Shown here: positions 40,587-51,169 of the stretch, piece by piece
Position numbering within the stretch: position 1 is the first letter of the stretch
How the letters are laid out: each line of letters begins with the position of its first letter
Origin: CAVRZJ01 sp964594125
GTDB taxonomy: Bacteria; Acidobacteriota; Thermoanaerobaculia; Thermoanaerobaculales; Thermoanaerobaculaceae
Reading direction: 5' to 3'
DNA: 64,000 nt
Assembly (NCBI GenBank): GCA_964594125.1
Contig: CAZQLL010000013.1
Location: forward strand, 1 to 64,000
The notes under the pieces: model-generated
Seen by the model: only the letters and a program-made list of their open reading frames with translations
Told to the model about the DNA's origin: nothing
Database searches by the model: none
Program-made: the position numbers and the translations under genes

Positions 40587-41363
40587 GTGGACGTCGCTTC
40601 CCGTCACATCTACGTTGGCGAGCTTTCCGAGACGCCGCTTCCCGAGATGCTGGGGACGATCCACCGGTACCGCGTCCCGGGCGTGCTTGACGCGCAGCTC
40701 GGCGACGCGTGCAAACGGGTGTTCATCCAGGACGGCGACATCATCTTCGCGACCTCGACCAACCGTGCCGAGTCGCTCGGCGAGATGCTGGTGGCGTCGG
40801 GCCAGCTCACGGTCGAGCAGCATCGCGCGTCGACGCTGGTGCTGCTCGACAACCCCAGGAAGCGGCACGGCACGGTGCTCGTCGAGATGGGCCTGCTCTC
40901 CGAGGCCGAGATGCGCACCGCGGTGCTCGAGCAGGTGCAGCGCATCGTCTGGAGCCTGTTCTCGATCCCCGAGGGGAGGGTGACGTTCGCCCTCGGCGAG
41001 GAGCGCGGCGACGAGGTGTACAAGCTGCGCATCCCGACCCCGCGGGCGATACTGCACGGGTGCAAGACGGTCGGCGACGCCAAGCGGCTGGTCGGCCGGC
41101 TGGGCAACAAGAGCACGGTGTTCTCGCGGCCGCCGGTTCCCGAGCACCTGGCCGGCCTGGAGCTCGAGACGAACGAGGAGCACCTCCTGCACCTCGTCGA
41201 CGGGCGCCGCACGTTGTTCGAGCTGTGCGAGCAGGGGCCGTACCCTCCGGGGCTGAACGCCCGCGTGCTCTACGGGTTCCAGTGCCTGGGGCTGATCCGC
41301 AAGGAGAAGGAAGGGCCCGCCGGCATCAAGGTGCACGTGGCCTCGTCCCAGCCCGGCGCCTGA
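40587..41363 (+). CDS. DUF4388 (PATAN-like) domain protein
   Basis: This 258-residue cytoplasmic protein begins with a DUF4388 domain (about 8-110): LPEMLGTIHRYRVPGVLDAQ, then RVFIQDGDIIFATSTNRAESLGEML, VLVEMGLLSEAEM and QVQRIVWSLFSIPEGRVTF. A second part (about 150-245) ends with a winged-helix-like segment, HLVDGRRTLFELCE. DUF4388/PATAN proteins in other bacteria connect to response regulators and to pilus or gliding control; the pil genes next door make that plausible here. The GTG start is supported by homology and by the -10 spacing. Confidence 0.82.
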   Translation: MDVASRHIYVGELSETPLPEMLGTIHRYRVPGVLDAQLGDACKRVFIQDGDIIFATSTNRAESLGEMLVASGQLTVEQHRASTLVLLDNPRKRHGTVLVEMGLLSEAEMRTAVLEQVQRIVWSLFSIPEGRVTFALGEERGDEVYKLRIPTPRAILHGCKTVGDAKRLVGRLGNKSTVFSRPPVPEHLAGLELETNEEHLLHLVDGRRTLFELCEQGPYPPGLNARVLYGFQCLGLIRKEKEGPAGIKVHVASSQPGA

Positions 41364-41377
41364 CGCCGCTCAGGGCG

Positions 41378-41383
41378 TATAAT
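41378..41383 (+). promoter_or_regulatory. -10 element TATAAT upstream of the FmdB-like gene
   Basis: A perfect TATAAT lies 45 bp before the ATG at 41429. The -35 is weak. Confidence 0.5.
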
Positions 41384-41428
41384 TATCGGTCATGCTTGGC
41401 GCGCCACGGGCGCGCCGGGAGGTTCGCG

Positions 41429-41722
41429 ATGCCGTTGTACGAGTACCACTGCACCTCGTGCGGCCAGCGCTTCGAGGTGCTCCAGCGCTTCTCCGATGCG
41501 CCGCTGCGGGAGTGCCCGCAGTGCGGCGGTGCGATGACCAAGCTGATCTCCGCGCCGGCGCTGCAGTTCAGGGGCTCCGGGTTCTACCTCACCGACTACG
41601 GCCGCTCCGGCGGGCGCAAGTCCGACGGCGAGAGCTCCGGGGGCGAGAAGCCCGCCGCATCCTCCGAGGCGAAGCCGGCCGCAGACAGCGCGTCTGCGAA
41701 GACTCCTGCCGAAACCAAATAG
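41429..41722 (+). CDS. FmdB-family zinc-ribbon protein
   Basis: This 97-residue protein starts MPLYEYHCTSCGQRFEVLQ and has the two CxxC pairs of the FmdB putative regulatory family (CTSC and CPQC), the segment FRGSGFYLTDY, and a disordered Glu/Lys/Ala tail. GGGAGG lies 6 bp before the ATG. The family's function is unclear; a zinc-binding regulatory role is usually assumed. Confidence 0.9.
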   Translation: MPLYEYHCTSCGQRFEVLQRFSDAPLRECPQCGGAMTKLISAPALQFRGSGFYLTDYGRSGGRKSDGESSGGEKPAASSEAKPAADSASAKTPAETK

Positions 41723-41727
41723 GTCCG

Positions 41728-41755
41728 TCGGCCAACGGCCCACAGCCCACGGCTC
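41728..41755 (+). repeat. Heptamer array f (four units) at the galU end
   Basis: Four units, TCGGCCA, ACGGCCC, ACAGCCC and ACGGCTC, fill the space between the FmdB-like gene and the galU stop codon. They belong to the same ACGnnCC family as arrays b, d and e. Confidence 0.65.
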
Positions 41756-42648
41756 TACCCCTCCCGCAGCGCCCTGCCGTTGTCGGCCATGAGCTCGAGC
41801 AGGGTGCGGCGGAACGTCGGGCCGAGCTCGGGGTGCCGCATTCCGATCTCTACCGTGGCGCGCAGGAAGTCGCCCTTGTTGCCGGCGTCGTAGCGCCGTC
41901 CCGGGAACGTGCAGGCGTACACCGGGCCGCGCGCGAGCGACCGGCGCAGCCCCTCGGTGAGCTGGATCTCGCCGTTGCGGTCGGGCGGCGTCGCCGTGAG
42001 GTCGTCGAGCACCGCCGGCGTGAGCACGTAGCGCCCGATGATCGCCAGGTTCGACGGCGCCTTCGCCGGGTCGGGCTTCTCGACCAGGTCCCTGACCCGC
42101 CAGACGCCCTCGCTGACCGGCTCGCCCTCGATGCAACCGTAGTGACGGATGTCGGTGCGCGGCACCTCCATCACGGCGATCACCGGCGCGCCCGTCGTCC
42201 GGTGGAGCGCGGCGAGCGACGCGATCGCCGGCTTCTCGCCGACGATGACGTCGTCGCCGAGCAGGACGGCGAACGGCTCGTCACCGAGCACGGGCGCCGC
42301 CTGGAGAACGGCGTGCCCGAGGCCGAGCGCCTCCTTCTGGCGCACCGCGACGACGTGAACCATGCGGCCGACCTGCCGCACGATGTCGAGCAGGTCGTCC
42401 TTGCCGCGGTCGGCGAGGAACGTCTCGAGCCGCAGCGAGCGGTCGAAGTGGTCCTCGATCGCCGACTTTCCCTCGGCGGTGACGAAGACGGCGATCTCGA
42501 TGCCGGCCGCGACCGCCTCTTCGACCACGTACTGCACGGCCGGCTTGTCGACGATCGGCAGCAGCTCCTTGGGGATCGCCTTGGAAGCCGGCAGGAAGCG
42601 CGTCCCGAAGCCGGCGACCGGGAAGACGGCGCGGCGCAGCGTCGTCAT
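41755..42648 (-). CDS. galU: UTP-glucose-1-phosphate uridylyltransferase
   Basis: This 297-residue cytoplasmic enzyme makes UDP-glucose from UTP and glucose-1-phosphate. The nucleotide-binding signature is GFGTRFLPASKAIPKELLP near residue 12, with VVEEAVAAGI and LGDDVIVGE further on, and YDAGNKGDFLRATVE at the C-terminus. The ATG overlaps the stop of the DUF192 gene (ATGA). It is the last gene of the long minus-strand envelope operon and supplies the substrate of Ugd. Confidence 0.95.
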   Translation of the reverse strand: MTTLRRAVFPVAGFGTRFLPASKAIPKELLPIVDKPAVQYVVEEAVAAGIEIAVFVTAEGKSAIEDHFDRSLRLETFLADRGKDDLLDIVRQVGRMVHVVAVRQKEALGLGHAVLQAAPVLGDEPFAVLLGDDVIVGEKPAIASLAALHRTTGAPVIAVMEVPRTDIRHYGCIEGEPVSEGVWRVRDLVEKPDPAKAPSNLAIIGRYVLTPAVLDDLTATPPDRNGEIQLTEGLRRSLARGPVYACTFPGRRYDAGNKGDFLRATVEIGMRHPELGPTFRRTLLELMADNGRALREG

Positions 42649-43091
42649 TTGCCGCCCTCCTGGACAGGGAAGTCGGGCACGTTCTCGCAGCGCACCCGGG
42701 CGCCGGCGGCAAGGCCGTGCCGCGCGGCGAATCCGGCGTTGACCTCGAGCACGGCGCGGCTGTCGGCGAGCGCCCGGTAGCTCGGACACGGGTCGCGGCG
42801 GCACGGCTGCACCCCGGCGCGGACGTCGACGACCGTGCCCCGCGCGTCGAGCCAGACGAGGTCGAGGGGGATGAAGGTGTCCTTCATCCAGAACGGGTGC
42901 CGGTCGTCCTCGGCGAACACGAACAGCATCCCCGCGTCGGCGGCGAGCGAGTCTCTGAACATCAACCCCATGGTCCGCTCCTCCGGGCTGAGGGCGAGCT
43001 CCAGGCGGATGCGGGTGCCGTCGGGGGCGGTGCAGGCGGGCGGCGGCGCCGCAGCGGCCGCGAGGAATAGCGTCACGAAGGGCAGGATCAC
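42645..43091 (-). CDS. Exported DUF192 protein
   Basis: This 148-residue protein has a short signal peptide (about 1-15) and the DUF192 core: EERTMGLMFRDSLAADAGMLFVF, HPFWMKDTFIPLDLVWLD and ALADSRAVLEVNAGF. The GTG start lies 4 bp after the pilR stop, and its own stop overlaps galU. The family's function is unknown; it is a small beta-rich periplasmic domain. Confidence 0.88.
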   Translation of the reverse strand: MILPFVTLFLAAAAAPPPACTAPDGTRIRLELALSPEERTMGLMFRDSLAADAGMLFVFAEDDRHPFWMKDTFIPLDLVWLDARGTVVDVRAGVQPCRRDPCPSYRALADSRAVLEVNAGFAARHGLAAGARVRCENVPDFPVQEGGK

Positions 43092-43095
43092 GTCG

Positions 43096-44451
43096 TCACT
43101 CCTCCAGGATCAGTTTGTACTTCTCGGCGTGGTAGCGGAAGGCGCGGTACGAGAGCCGGAGCAACTGCGCCGCCCTCTTCTGCACGCCGCCGCAGCGCTC
43201 CAGCGCCGCGACCATGAGCTCGCGGCGGATCGCGTCGAGGTGCGCCTCGAGGTCGAGGCCCTCCTCCGGCAGCAGGACGTCGGGCTCGGCGCGGCGGCGC
43301 CGCGCCTCCGACCCCAGGATGCTCGGCGGCAGCGAGCTGGCGGTGATCAGCGGGGTCGGCTCCATCGCCACCGTGCGCTCGACGAAGTTCTCCAGCTCGC
43401 GCACGTTGCCGGGCCACGAGTAGCTCTCGAGCAGCGCCATCGCGTCGCGGTGCACCTGCTTGGCGGGCACGCCGAGCCGCTGGCAGGCGCGCACCACGAA
43501 GTGGCGCACGAGGTGCGGGATGTCTTCGGCGCGCTCGCGCAGCGGCGGCACGTGCAGGTGGATGACATTGATGCGGTAGTAGAAGTCCTCGCGGAAGCGG
43601 CCTTCCTTGACCAGGCGGAGCAGGTCCTGGTTGGTGGCCGCGATGACGCGCGCGTCGACCTCCACCTCGCGGTTGTCGCCGACGGCGCGGACGCGCCTCT
43701 CCTGCAGCGCCCGCAGCAGCTTCACCTGGGTGTTCGGCGCCAGCTCGCCGATCTCGTCGAGAAACAACGTGCCGCCCTGCGCCTCCTGCATCAGCCCCCG
43801 CTTGTCGCGCACGGCCCCGGTGAACGAGCCGCGGACGTGGCCGAACAGCTCGCTCTCGAGCAGCCCCTCGGGGAGCGCGCCGCAGTTGACCGGCACGAAC
43901 AGACGCGCCGAGCGCGGCGACGCGGTGTGAATGGCGCGCGCGAGCAGCTCCTTCCCGGTGCCCGACTCGCCGGTGATCAGCACGGTGGCGTCGCTGCGCG
44001 CGATCTGTGGCACGCGCTCGAGGATCGACCACATCGCGCGCGCCTGCCCGATGAACTGATAGAAGCCGGCGATATCGCGCTTCTCGGACGGGCGCGCGAG
44101 CTGCTTGGCGACGATCAGCTTGAGCTCCTCGACGTCGAACGGCTTGGAGAGGTACTCGACCGCCCCCTCGCGCAGGGCGGTGAGCGCGTGCGCCGGCGTG
44201 GTGTGCGCGGTGACCACGACGAACTGCGTGCGTTCCATCGTCGGCCGGAAGGTGCGCACGAGGTCGAGGCCGTTGCCGTCGGGCAGGAAGATGTCGCAGA
44301 TCACGAGATCGAACGGCTCGTGGGTGAGGATCTTCGTTCCTTCGGCGTAGGAGGCGGCAGTCCGTACGTGGTACCCCTCTCCTTCGAGCACGATGCGCAG
44401 CAGCTCGCGGAGGTTCGGCTCGTCGTCGACCGCGAGGATGCGGCCGTTCAC
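43096..44451 (-). CDS. pilR: Sigma-54-dependent response regulator
   Basis: This 451-residue NtrC-type activator has a receiver domain (1-120, phospho-acceptor D53), an AAA+ core with Walker A GESGTGKE and Walker B GGTLFLDEIGEL, and a C-terminal Fis-type helix-turn-helix (GVQKRAAQLLRLSYRAFRYH). The sigma-54 contact loop reads GSFTGA rather than the usual GAFTGA. It is coupled by ATGA overlap to pilS and lies in a pil operon, so pilus-gene control is the likely role. Confidence 0.93.
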   Translation of the reverse strand: MNGRILAVDDEPNLRELLRIVLEGEGYHVRTAASYAEGTKILTHEPFDLVICDIFLPDGNGLDLVRTFRPTMERTQFVVVTAHTTPAHALTALREGAVEYLSKPFDVEELKLIVAKQLARPSEKRDIAGFYQFIGQARAMWSILERVPQIARSDATVLITGESGTGKELLARAIHTASPRSARLFVPVNCGALPEGLLESELFGHVRGSFTGAVRDKRGLMQEAQGGTLFLDEIGELAPNTQVKLLRALQERRVRAVGDNREVEVDARVIAATNQDLLRLVKEGRFREDFYYRINVIHLHVPPLRERAEDIPHLVRHFVVRACQRLGVPAKQVHRDAMALLESYSWPGNVRELENFVERTVAMEPTPLITASSLPPSILGSEARRRRAEPDVLLPEEGLDLEAHLDAIRRELMVAALERCGGVQKRAAQLLRLSYRAFRYHAEKYKLILEE

Positions 44452-46127
44452 GCGCGCTCCATCGGCAGCGAGACGGTGAACGTTGTCCCCATTCCCGGAG
44501 TGCTCTCGACGCCGATGTCGCCGCCGTGCTCGCTGATCACCGAGTACACGATCGCCAGGCCGATGCCGGTGCCGCCGCGGCGGAACGCCTTGAACGGCTG
44601 GAAGATCTCCTGTAGCTGCCTGGGTTCCATTCCGACCCCGTCGTCGCTCCAGCGGATCACGTAGGATCCGCCTTCGCAGCGCGCCTCCACCCGCATCGTA
44701 CCACCCGCAGGCATCGCCTGGACGGCGTTGCGCGCGAGGTTGAAGAACGCCTGGCGGAGCTGCTGCTCGTCGGCGAGGAGCTCGCCGGAGTGCGGCTCGA
44801 TGCGCTGCTCGATGCGGTGCGCGCCGGTGAGCTCGGCCGAGTTGGCGAACAACGTCAGCGTCTCCTCGAGCGTGAGCGCAACGTTGCAGGGTTTTCTCGC
44901 GAGCTCGGGAGGCCGCGCGAACCCGAGGAAGTTCTCGATGATCCCGGAGAGGCGGTGCGATTCCTCGACGATGATGTGCAGCAGCTTGCGCTCGGTCTGG
45001 CCGAGCGCCGGCGTCCTGGCCAACACCTGGGCCGAGCCCGAGATCGAGGCGAGCGGGTTGCGGATCTCGTGGGCGATCGCCGCCGCCATCTCGCCGGCGG
45101 TCGCCAGGCGATCGCGCAGGCGCTCGCGCCGGGCCGCCTCACGCGCCTCGGTGAGGTCGCGGAAGTGCACGACGAGCCCGAGCGGCGAGCCGTCGGCGCC
45201 CCGCATCGCCGAGATCGTGCAGCCGACCGGCGCCTCGACACGCTCCAGGACGCCCTCGACGCGCAGCGGCGCTCCGGCCCCGGCGCCGGCGAGGACGTCC
45301 TCCCACCGCACCCCGGAGAGGCGCAACAGCTCGCCGACCGGCACGCCGGCGAGGGGGCCGGGGCGGCCGAGCAGCCGCTCCGCGACCGGGTTCGCGAGCA
45401 CGACGCGGCCGTCCGCGTCGGTGGCGAGCACGCCGGAGTCGACCGAGCGCAGGACGTCGGCCGACAGCGCGAACATGCGGGCGGTGGCCTCGCGCTCGCC
45501 GCGCAGGCGCGACTCGGCGCGCTGCAGCGAATGAGTGAGGTAGGAAGTGAGGAGCGCCACCAGCGCGAACCCGGAGCCGGTGACCACGAGCTGGAACGCG
45601 AGCGTCGAGGGGCCGAAGCGCGGGTACGGGCCGAGGAACGCGGGAGGGTGGAGCACCCCGAACGCCATCAGCTCCGCCATCGTGGCGTAGACCACGAACG
45701 CGCCGCCCGCCGTGGTGAGCGCGCCGCGCAGCCCGTACATCAGGGCGGCGATGCCGACGGTGAGCAGCAGCAGAAACGGGAACGGCGACCACAGCCCTCC
45801 GGTGAGGTAGACGAGAATGGTGATGATCGCGATGTCGCCTGCGAGCTGCAGCGCGCCATGGGTGCCCGGCGGGACGCGCAGCACCCAGAGGACGATCCAC
45901 GCCAGCGACAGCACATAGGCGAGGCCGGCGACCTGCACCAGCGGCGTGATCGGGAGCAGCTCCTCGGTGACGCTCTGGACGAGCAGCGCGCCGACCAGCA
46001 GAGCCGACACGGCGACCAGCCGCAGGCCGACCAGCCACCTGGCGACAAGCGCGGTCGGGAAAGCGCCGAGCTCGGAGCCGTCCCGCTCCCAGACCTCCGG
46101 CGCGGCCGTCTCTCGCCGGACCTTCAT
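44448..46127 (-). CDS. pilS: PilS-type membrane sensor histidine kinase
   Basis: This 559-residue kinase has six membrane helices (about 28-200), as in PilS, then a PAS domain (about 230-340), the phosphoacceptor in AIAHEIRNPLASISGSAQVL, and an ATPase with NLARNAVQA, DDGVGM and GGTGIGLAIVYSVI. In Pseudomonas PilS watches pilin levels in the membrane and signals to PilR. The ATG at 46127 is chosen by the start of homology. An 83-bp gap with a hairpin separates it from pilC. Confidence 0.92.
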   Translation of the reverse strand: MKVRRETAAPEVWERDGSELGAFPTALVARWLVGLRLVAVSALLVGALLVQSVTEELLPITPLVQVAGLAYVLSLAWIVLWVLRVPPGTHGALQLAGDIAIITILVYLTGGLWSPFPFLLLLTVGIAALMYGLRGALTTAGGAFVVYATMAELMAFGVLHPPAFLGPYPRFGPSTLAFQLVVTGSGFALVALLTSYLTHSLQRAESRLRGEREATARMFALSADVLRSVDSGVLATDADGRVVLANPVAERLLGRPGPLAGVPVGELLRLSGVRWEDVLAGAGAGAPLRVEGVLERVEAPVGCTISAMRGADGSPLGLVVHFRDLTEAREAARRERLRDRLATAGEMAAAIAHEIRNPLASISGSAQVLARTPALGQTERKLLHIIVEESHRLSGIIENFLGFARPPELARKPCNVALTLEETLTLFANSAELTGAHRIEQRIEPHSGELLADEQQLRQAFFNLARNAVQAMPAGGTMRVEARCEGGSYVIRWSDDGVGMEPRQLQEIFQPFKAFRRGGTGIGLAIVYSVISEHGGDIGVESTPGMGTTFTVSLPMERA

Positions 46128-46189
46128 GGCCGTCTCACGCTGCGAGCCCGCGGTGGGGTACGCAGGCTCTCGTAGCTGTCTCTCCCGTG

Positions 46190-46211
46190 AGCTTCGCGCC
46201 GGCGCGAGGCT
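46190..46211 (-). terminator. Near-perfect hairpin at the pilC stop
   Basis: AGCTTCGCGCC and GGCGCGAGGCT are adjacent inverted arms with a single mismatch, at the pilC stop codon and before pilS. It may reduce readthrough or protect the pilC 3' end. Confidence 0.45.
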
Positions 46212-47413
46212 CAGCCGATCTTGGAGATCAGGTCGAACATCGGCAGGTACATCGAGATCACGATGCCGCCGATGACCACGCCGAGGAAGAAGATCATCAC
46301 CGGCTCGATCAGCTTCATCAGGCCGGCCACCGCGAGGTCGACCTCCTCCTCGTAGAACTCCGCGATCTTGGCCAGCATCGTGTCCATCGCGCCGGTGGTC
46401 TCGCCGACCGAGATCATCTGCACCACCATCGGAGGGAACTGCTCGGTGGCCTTGAGCGGCTCGGCCACCGTCTTGCCCTCCTCGACGGCCTTGCGGACCT
46501 GCAGGATCGCCTGCTCGATCACGGCGTTGCCGGAGGTGCGCGCGGTGATGTCGAGCGCCTCGAGCACGGGCACGCCCGCCGACAGCAGCGTGCCGAGCGT
46601 GCGGCAGAAGCGGGCGACCGCGATCTTGCGCAGGATGAGCCCGATGATCGGCGACCTCAGCATCAGCCTGTCGATCGTCATCTTGCCGTTCTCGGTCTGG
46701 TAGTACTGGCGAACGAAGAACGCGGCGGCGACGACGGCGGCGATGATCGCCCACCAGAACCGGCCGATGAAGCGCGACAGCGCCACGACGATGCGCGTCG
46801 GCAGCGGCAGCTCGGCGCCCAGCGAGATGAACAGCGTCGCGAACACCGGGATGACCTTCCACAGGATGATGTACACGACCAGGATGGCGATGGCGATGAC
46901 GGCGGCAGGGTAGATGAGCGCCGACTTCACCTGCGCCTTCAGGCGCGCCGCCTTCTCGATGTAGGTCGCGAGGCGCTGCAGCACCGTGTCGAGGATGCCT
47001 CCCGCCTCGCCGGCCGCCACCATGTTGACGTACAGCTCGGAGAACGCCTGTGGGTGCTTCTTGAGGGCGTTGGCGAGCGACGATCCCGCCTCGACGTCCT
47101 CGCGGACCGTGAGGATGACCCGCTGGAACGCCTTGTTCTCCTGCTGCTCGCCGAGGATCTGGAGGCACTGGACGAGCGGCAGGCCGGCGTCGATCATCAC
47201 CGAGAACTGGCGGGTGAACACCGCCAGCGACTTCTCGTTGATGCCGCGGCGCAGCTTGGGCAGGGCGATCTCCTTGCCCTTCTCCTTGACGGCGATGGGA
47301 ACGATCTGCTGGCGGCGGAGGACGGCGAACACGGCCTCCTTGTTGTCCGCCACGAGGACGCCGCTCTGCGCGCGGCCGCCGCGGTCACGTCCCTTCCATT
47401 CGAAGCTGGCCAT
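46211..47413 (-). CDS. pilC: Type IV pilus inner-membrane platform protein PilC
   Basis: This 400-residue T2SSF-family protein has two cytoplasmic repeats (about 70-190 and 270-390), FTRQFSVMIDAGLPLVQCLQIL and FCRTLGTLLSAGVPVLEALDI, each followed by membrane helices. The second ends in the hallmark LIEPVMIFFLGVVIGGIVISMYLPMF. It anchors the PilB/PilT motors to the pilin platform. pilT is 4 bp upstream. Confidence 0.96.
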   Translation of the reverse strand: MASFEWKGRDRGGRAQSGVLVADNKEAVFAVLRRQQIVPIAVKEKGKEIALPKLRRGINEKSLAVFTRQFSVMIDAGLPLVQCLQILGEQQENKAFQRVILTVREDVEAGSSLANALKKHPQAFSELYVNMVAAGEAGGILDTVLQRLATYIEKAARLKAQVKSALIYPAAVIAIAILVVYIILWKVIPVFATLFISLGAELPLPTRIVVALSRFIGRFWWAIIAAVVAAAFFVRQYYQTENGKMTIDRLMLRSPIIGLILRKIAVARFCRTLGTLLSAGVPVLEALDITARTSGNAVIEQAILQVRKAVEEGKTVAEPLKATEQFPPMVVQMISVGETTGAMDTMLAKIAEFYEEEVDLAVAGLMKLIEPVMIFFLGVVIGGIVISMYLPMFDLISKIG

Positions 47414-47417
47414 GGTC

Positions 47418-48533
47418 TCAAACCCTCCCCGGTACGCGCGGCGCCGCCGTCGGCTGCACGACCCCGGTGCCGCGGTTGATCATGTCCTGCAGCTCCTCGG
47501 GGCTCGATGAGTAGGACAGCGCCTCCTGCAGCGAGATGAGGCGCCGCTGGTAGAGCGTGGCGAGCGACTGGTTGAACGTCTGCATGCCGTGCTTGAGCTG
47601 GCCGGTCTGCATGGTCGAGTAGATCTGGTGCACCTTGTCCTCGCGGATCAGGTTGCGCACGGCGGCGTTGGGGACGAGCACCTCGCACGCGAGCACCCGT
47701 CCCTTGCCGCCGGCGCGGGGGAGCAGGGTCTGGCAGATGATCCCCTCCAGCACGAACGAGAGCTGGGCGCGCACCTGCGCCTGCTGGTGCTCGGGGAAGA
47801 CGTCGATGATGCGGTTGATCGTCTGCGGCGCCGAGTTGGTGTGCAGGGTGGCGAACGTCAGGTGGCCGGTCTCGGCGATCCGCAGCGCCGACTCGATCGT
47901 CTCCAGGTCGCGCATCTCGCCGATCAGCACCACGTCGGGGTCCTCGCGCAGGACGGAGCGGAGCGCATTGGGGTAGGAGAGCGTGTCGGAGTGCAGCTCG
48001 CGCTGGTTGATCGTCGCCTTCTTGTGCGTGTGCAGGTACTCGATGGGGTCCTCGATGGTGACGATGTGAACCGGCTTCTCGGAGTTGACCTTGTCGAGCA
48101 TGGCGGCCAGCGACGTGCTCTTGCCCGAGCCGGTAGGGCCGGTCACGAGCACCAGGCCGCGCGGCTTCTCGCACAGCGACTCGACGATCGGAGGCAGCCC
48201 GAGCTCCTTGAAGCCCAGGATTTCATACGGGATGCGGCGGAACGCGGCGGCCACCGCCCCGCGCTGGAAGAACACGTTGGCGCGGAAGCGGGCGAGCCCC
48301 TTGATGCCGAAGGAGAGGTCGAGCTCGAGCGTCTCCTCGAGCCGGTGCTTCTGGGCGTCGGTGAGCACCGAGTAGGCGAGGCGCTTGGTCTCGGGCGCCG
48401 TCAGCGCGGGCAGCGGCAGGCGCTCGAGGGCGCCGTCGACGCGGATCACCGGCGGCGTGTTCGTGGTGATGTGGAGGTCGGTGGCGCCGCGGTCGACCGT
48501 GATCTTCAGCAGCTCGTGCAACGTCACCGCCAT
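47418..48533 (-). CDS. pilT: Pilus retraction ATPase PilT
   Basis: This 371-residue hexameric ATPase powers pilus retraction. It has Walker A GPTGSGKS, the Asp box TIEDPIEYLH, Walker B VVLIGEMRDLETI, and the His box GHLTFATLHTN, and it ends with the PilT family AIRNLIRE-like segment (VRNLIREDKVHQIYSTMQTG). It lacks the N-terminal PilB domains, as expected. It lies between pilC and pilB, separated from pilB by 115 bp of G/C-rich spacer. Confidence 0.96.
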   Translation of the reverse strand: MAVTLHELLKITVDRGATDLHITTNTPPVIRVDGALERLPLPALTAPETKRLAYSVLTDAQKHRLEETLELDLSFGIKGLARFRANVFFQRGAVAAAFRRIPYEILGFKELGLPPIVESLCEKPRGLVLVTGPTGSGKSTSLAAMLDKVNSEKPVHIVTIEDPIEYLHTHKKATINQRELHSDTLSYPNALRSVLREDPDVVLIGEMRDLETIESALRIAETGHLTFATLHTNSAPQTINRIIDVFPEHQQAQVRAQLSFVLEGIICQTLLPRAGGKGRVLACEVLVPNAAVRNLIREDKVHQIYSTMQTGQLKHGMQTFNQSLATLYQRRLISLQEALSYSSSPEELQDMINRGTGVVQPTAAPRVPGRV

Positions 48534-48648
48534 GATGCCCCCCTCGGACGCCCGGCAGCCGGCGTCCAGCGGTCGGTGGCCAGCGCTCCCGCCCGCCCCC
48601 CGGGCTCCGCCGGCCGCCGATCACGGGCGACTGACCGTGCCTCTCTGC

Positions 48649-50344
<1,696 letters not shown>

Positions 50345-50364
<20 letters not shown>

Positions 50365-51145
50365 CCGGGCCTGTGCCGCCTCCTGATCCGCGTGACGATT
50401 CTACCACCCCCGCCCACGGCCGCTCGACCTTCGTCAGGCTAGCGACGAGCGAGCCGAACGGCAACTCGGAGGAGATCCGGAGCAGGGTGTGCGGCGGCTC
50501 CGCGGTGACCCAGATCACGCTCTTCCCCTTCGACGCGAACAGGCCGCCCTCCTGGAAGCGGGGCTCGACGACGAAGGCCTCGACCTTCCCGATCTCCGTG
50601 GAGACCCGGCGGCGCTCGAGCACGGCGATCTGCATCGGGTACACCCTGTTGCCGGACTGCACAGTGATGGAGAACGTCCTGCCGACCTCGAGCGGCAGCG
50701 TGCGGATGTAGAAGATGGCGCCCAGCGTGTCCATCACCGGCGCCGGGGTGACGAGGGGGTCGCGCTCGCGGCCGTTCTTCCAGCGCCGCGCGGTCCCCGC
50801 GACCGGGTCGAACTCGACCCGCTCCTGGAGCGTGCGCTTTCCCTCGCGGTTGTCCTGTGTCGACAGCACCGCGGTCATGCGCGCCGGGTCGATGCGCGTT
50901 TCGAAGCGGTCGTCGATCTCGATGATCTTCGACACGAACGCCGACGACCTCGCGCGCATCGCAATGCGGTATGTCGGGTCGCCGGCGGGTTGGTGGGCCT
51001 CGATCACCATGGTGCCGCCGGTGATGCCGAGCCAGCTCATCTCCAGGGTGATCCGCTCGCCCTGCAGCATCCACGCGGGCATCTCCGCCGCCGCCGCTGC
51101 CGCCGCCGCCACCGCCGCGATCACTGCGATCCCCAGCAGTCTCAT
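50345..51145 (-). CDS. Secreted DUF3108 protein
   Basis: This 266-residue protein has an Ala-rich signal peptide (about 1-20) and the beta-rich DUF3108 fold: GERITLEMSWLGITGGTMVI at the start, then RYRIAMRARS-like strands, MDTLGAIFYIRTLPLEVG and a C-terminal ASLTKVERPW. DUF3108 proteins are periplasmic and often sit with envelope genes. Here it lies between the GT9 gene and pilB. Function unknown. Confidence 0.83.
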
Positions 51146-51169
51146 CGTGTCCTCCCGCCGCCCGCCGCG

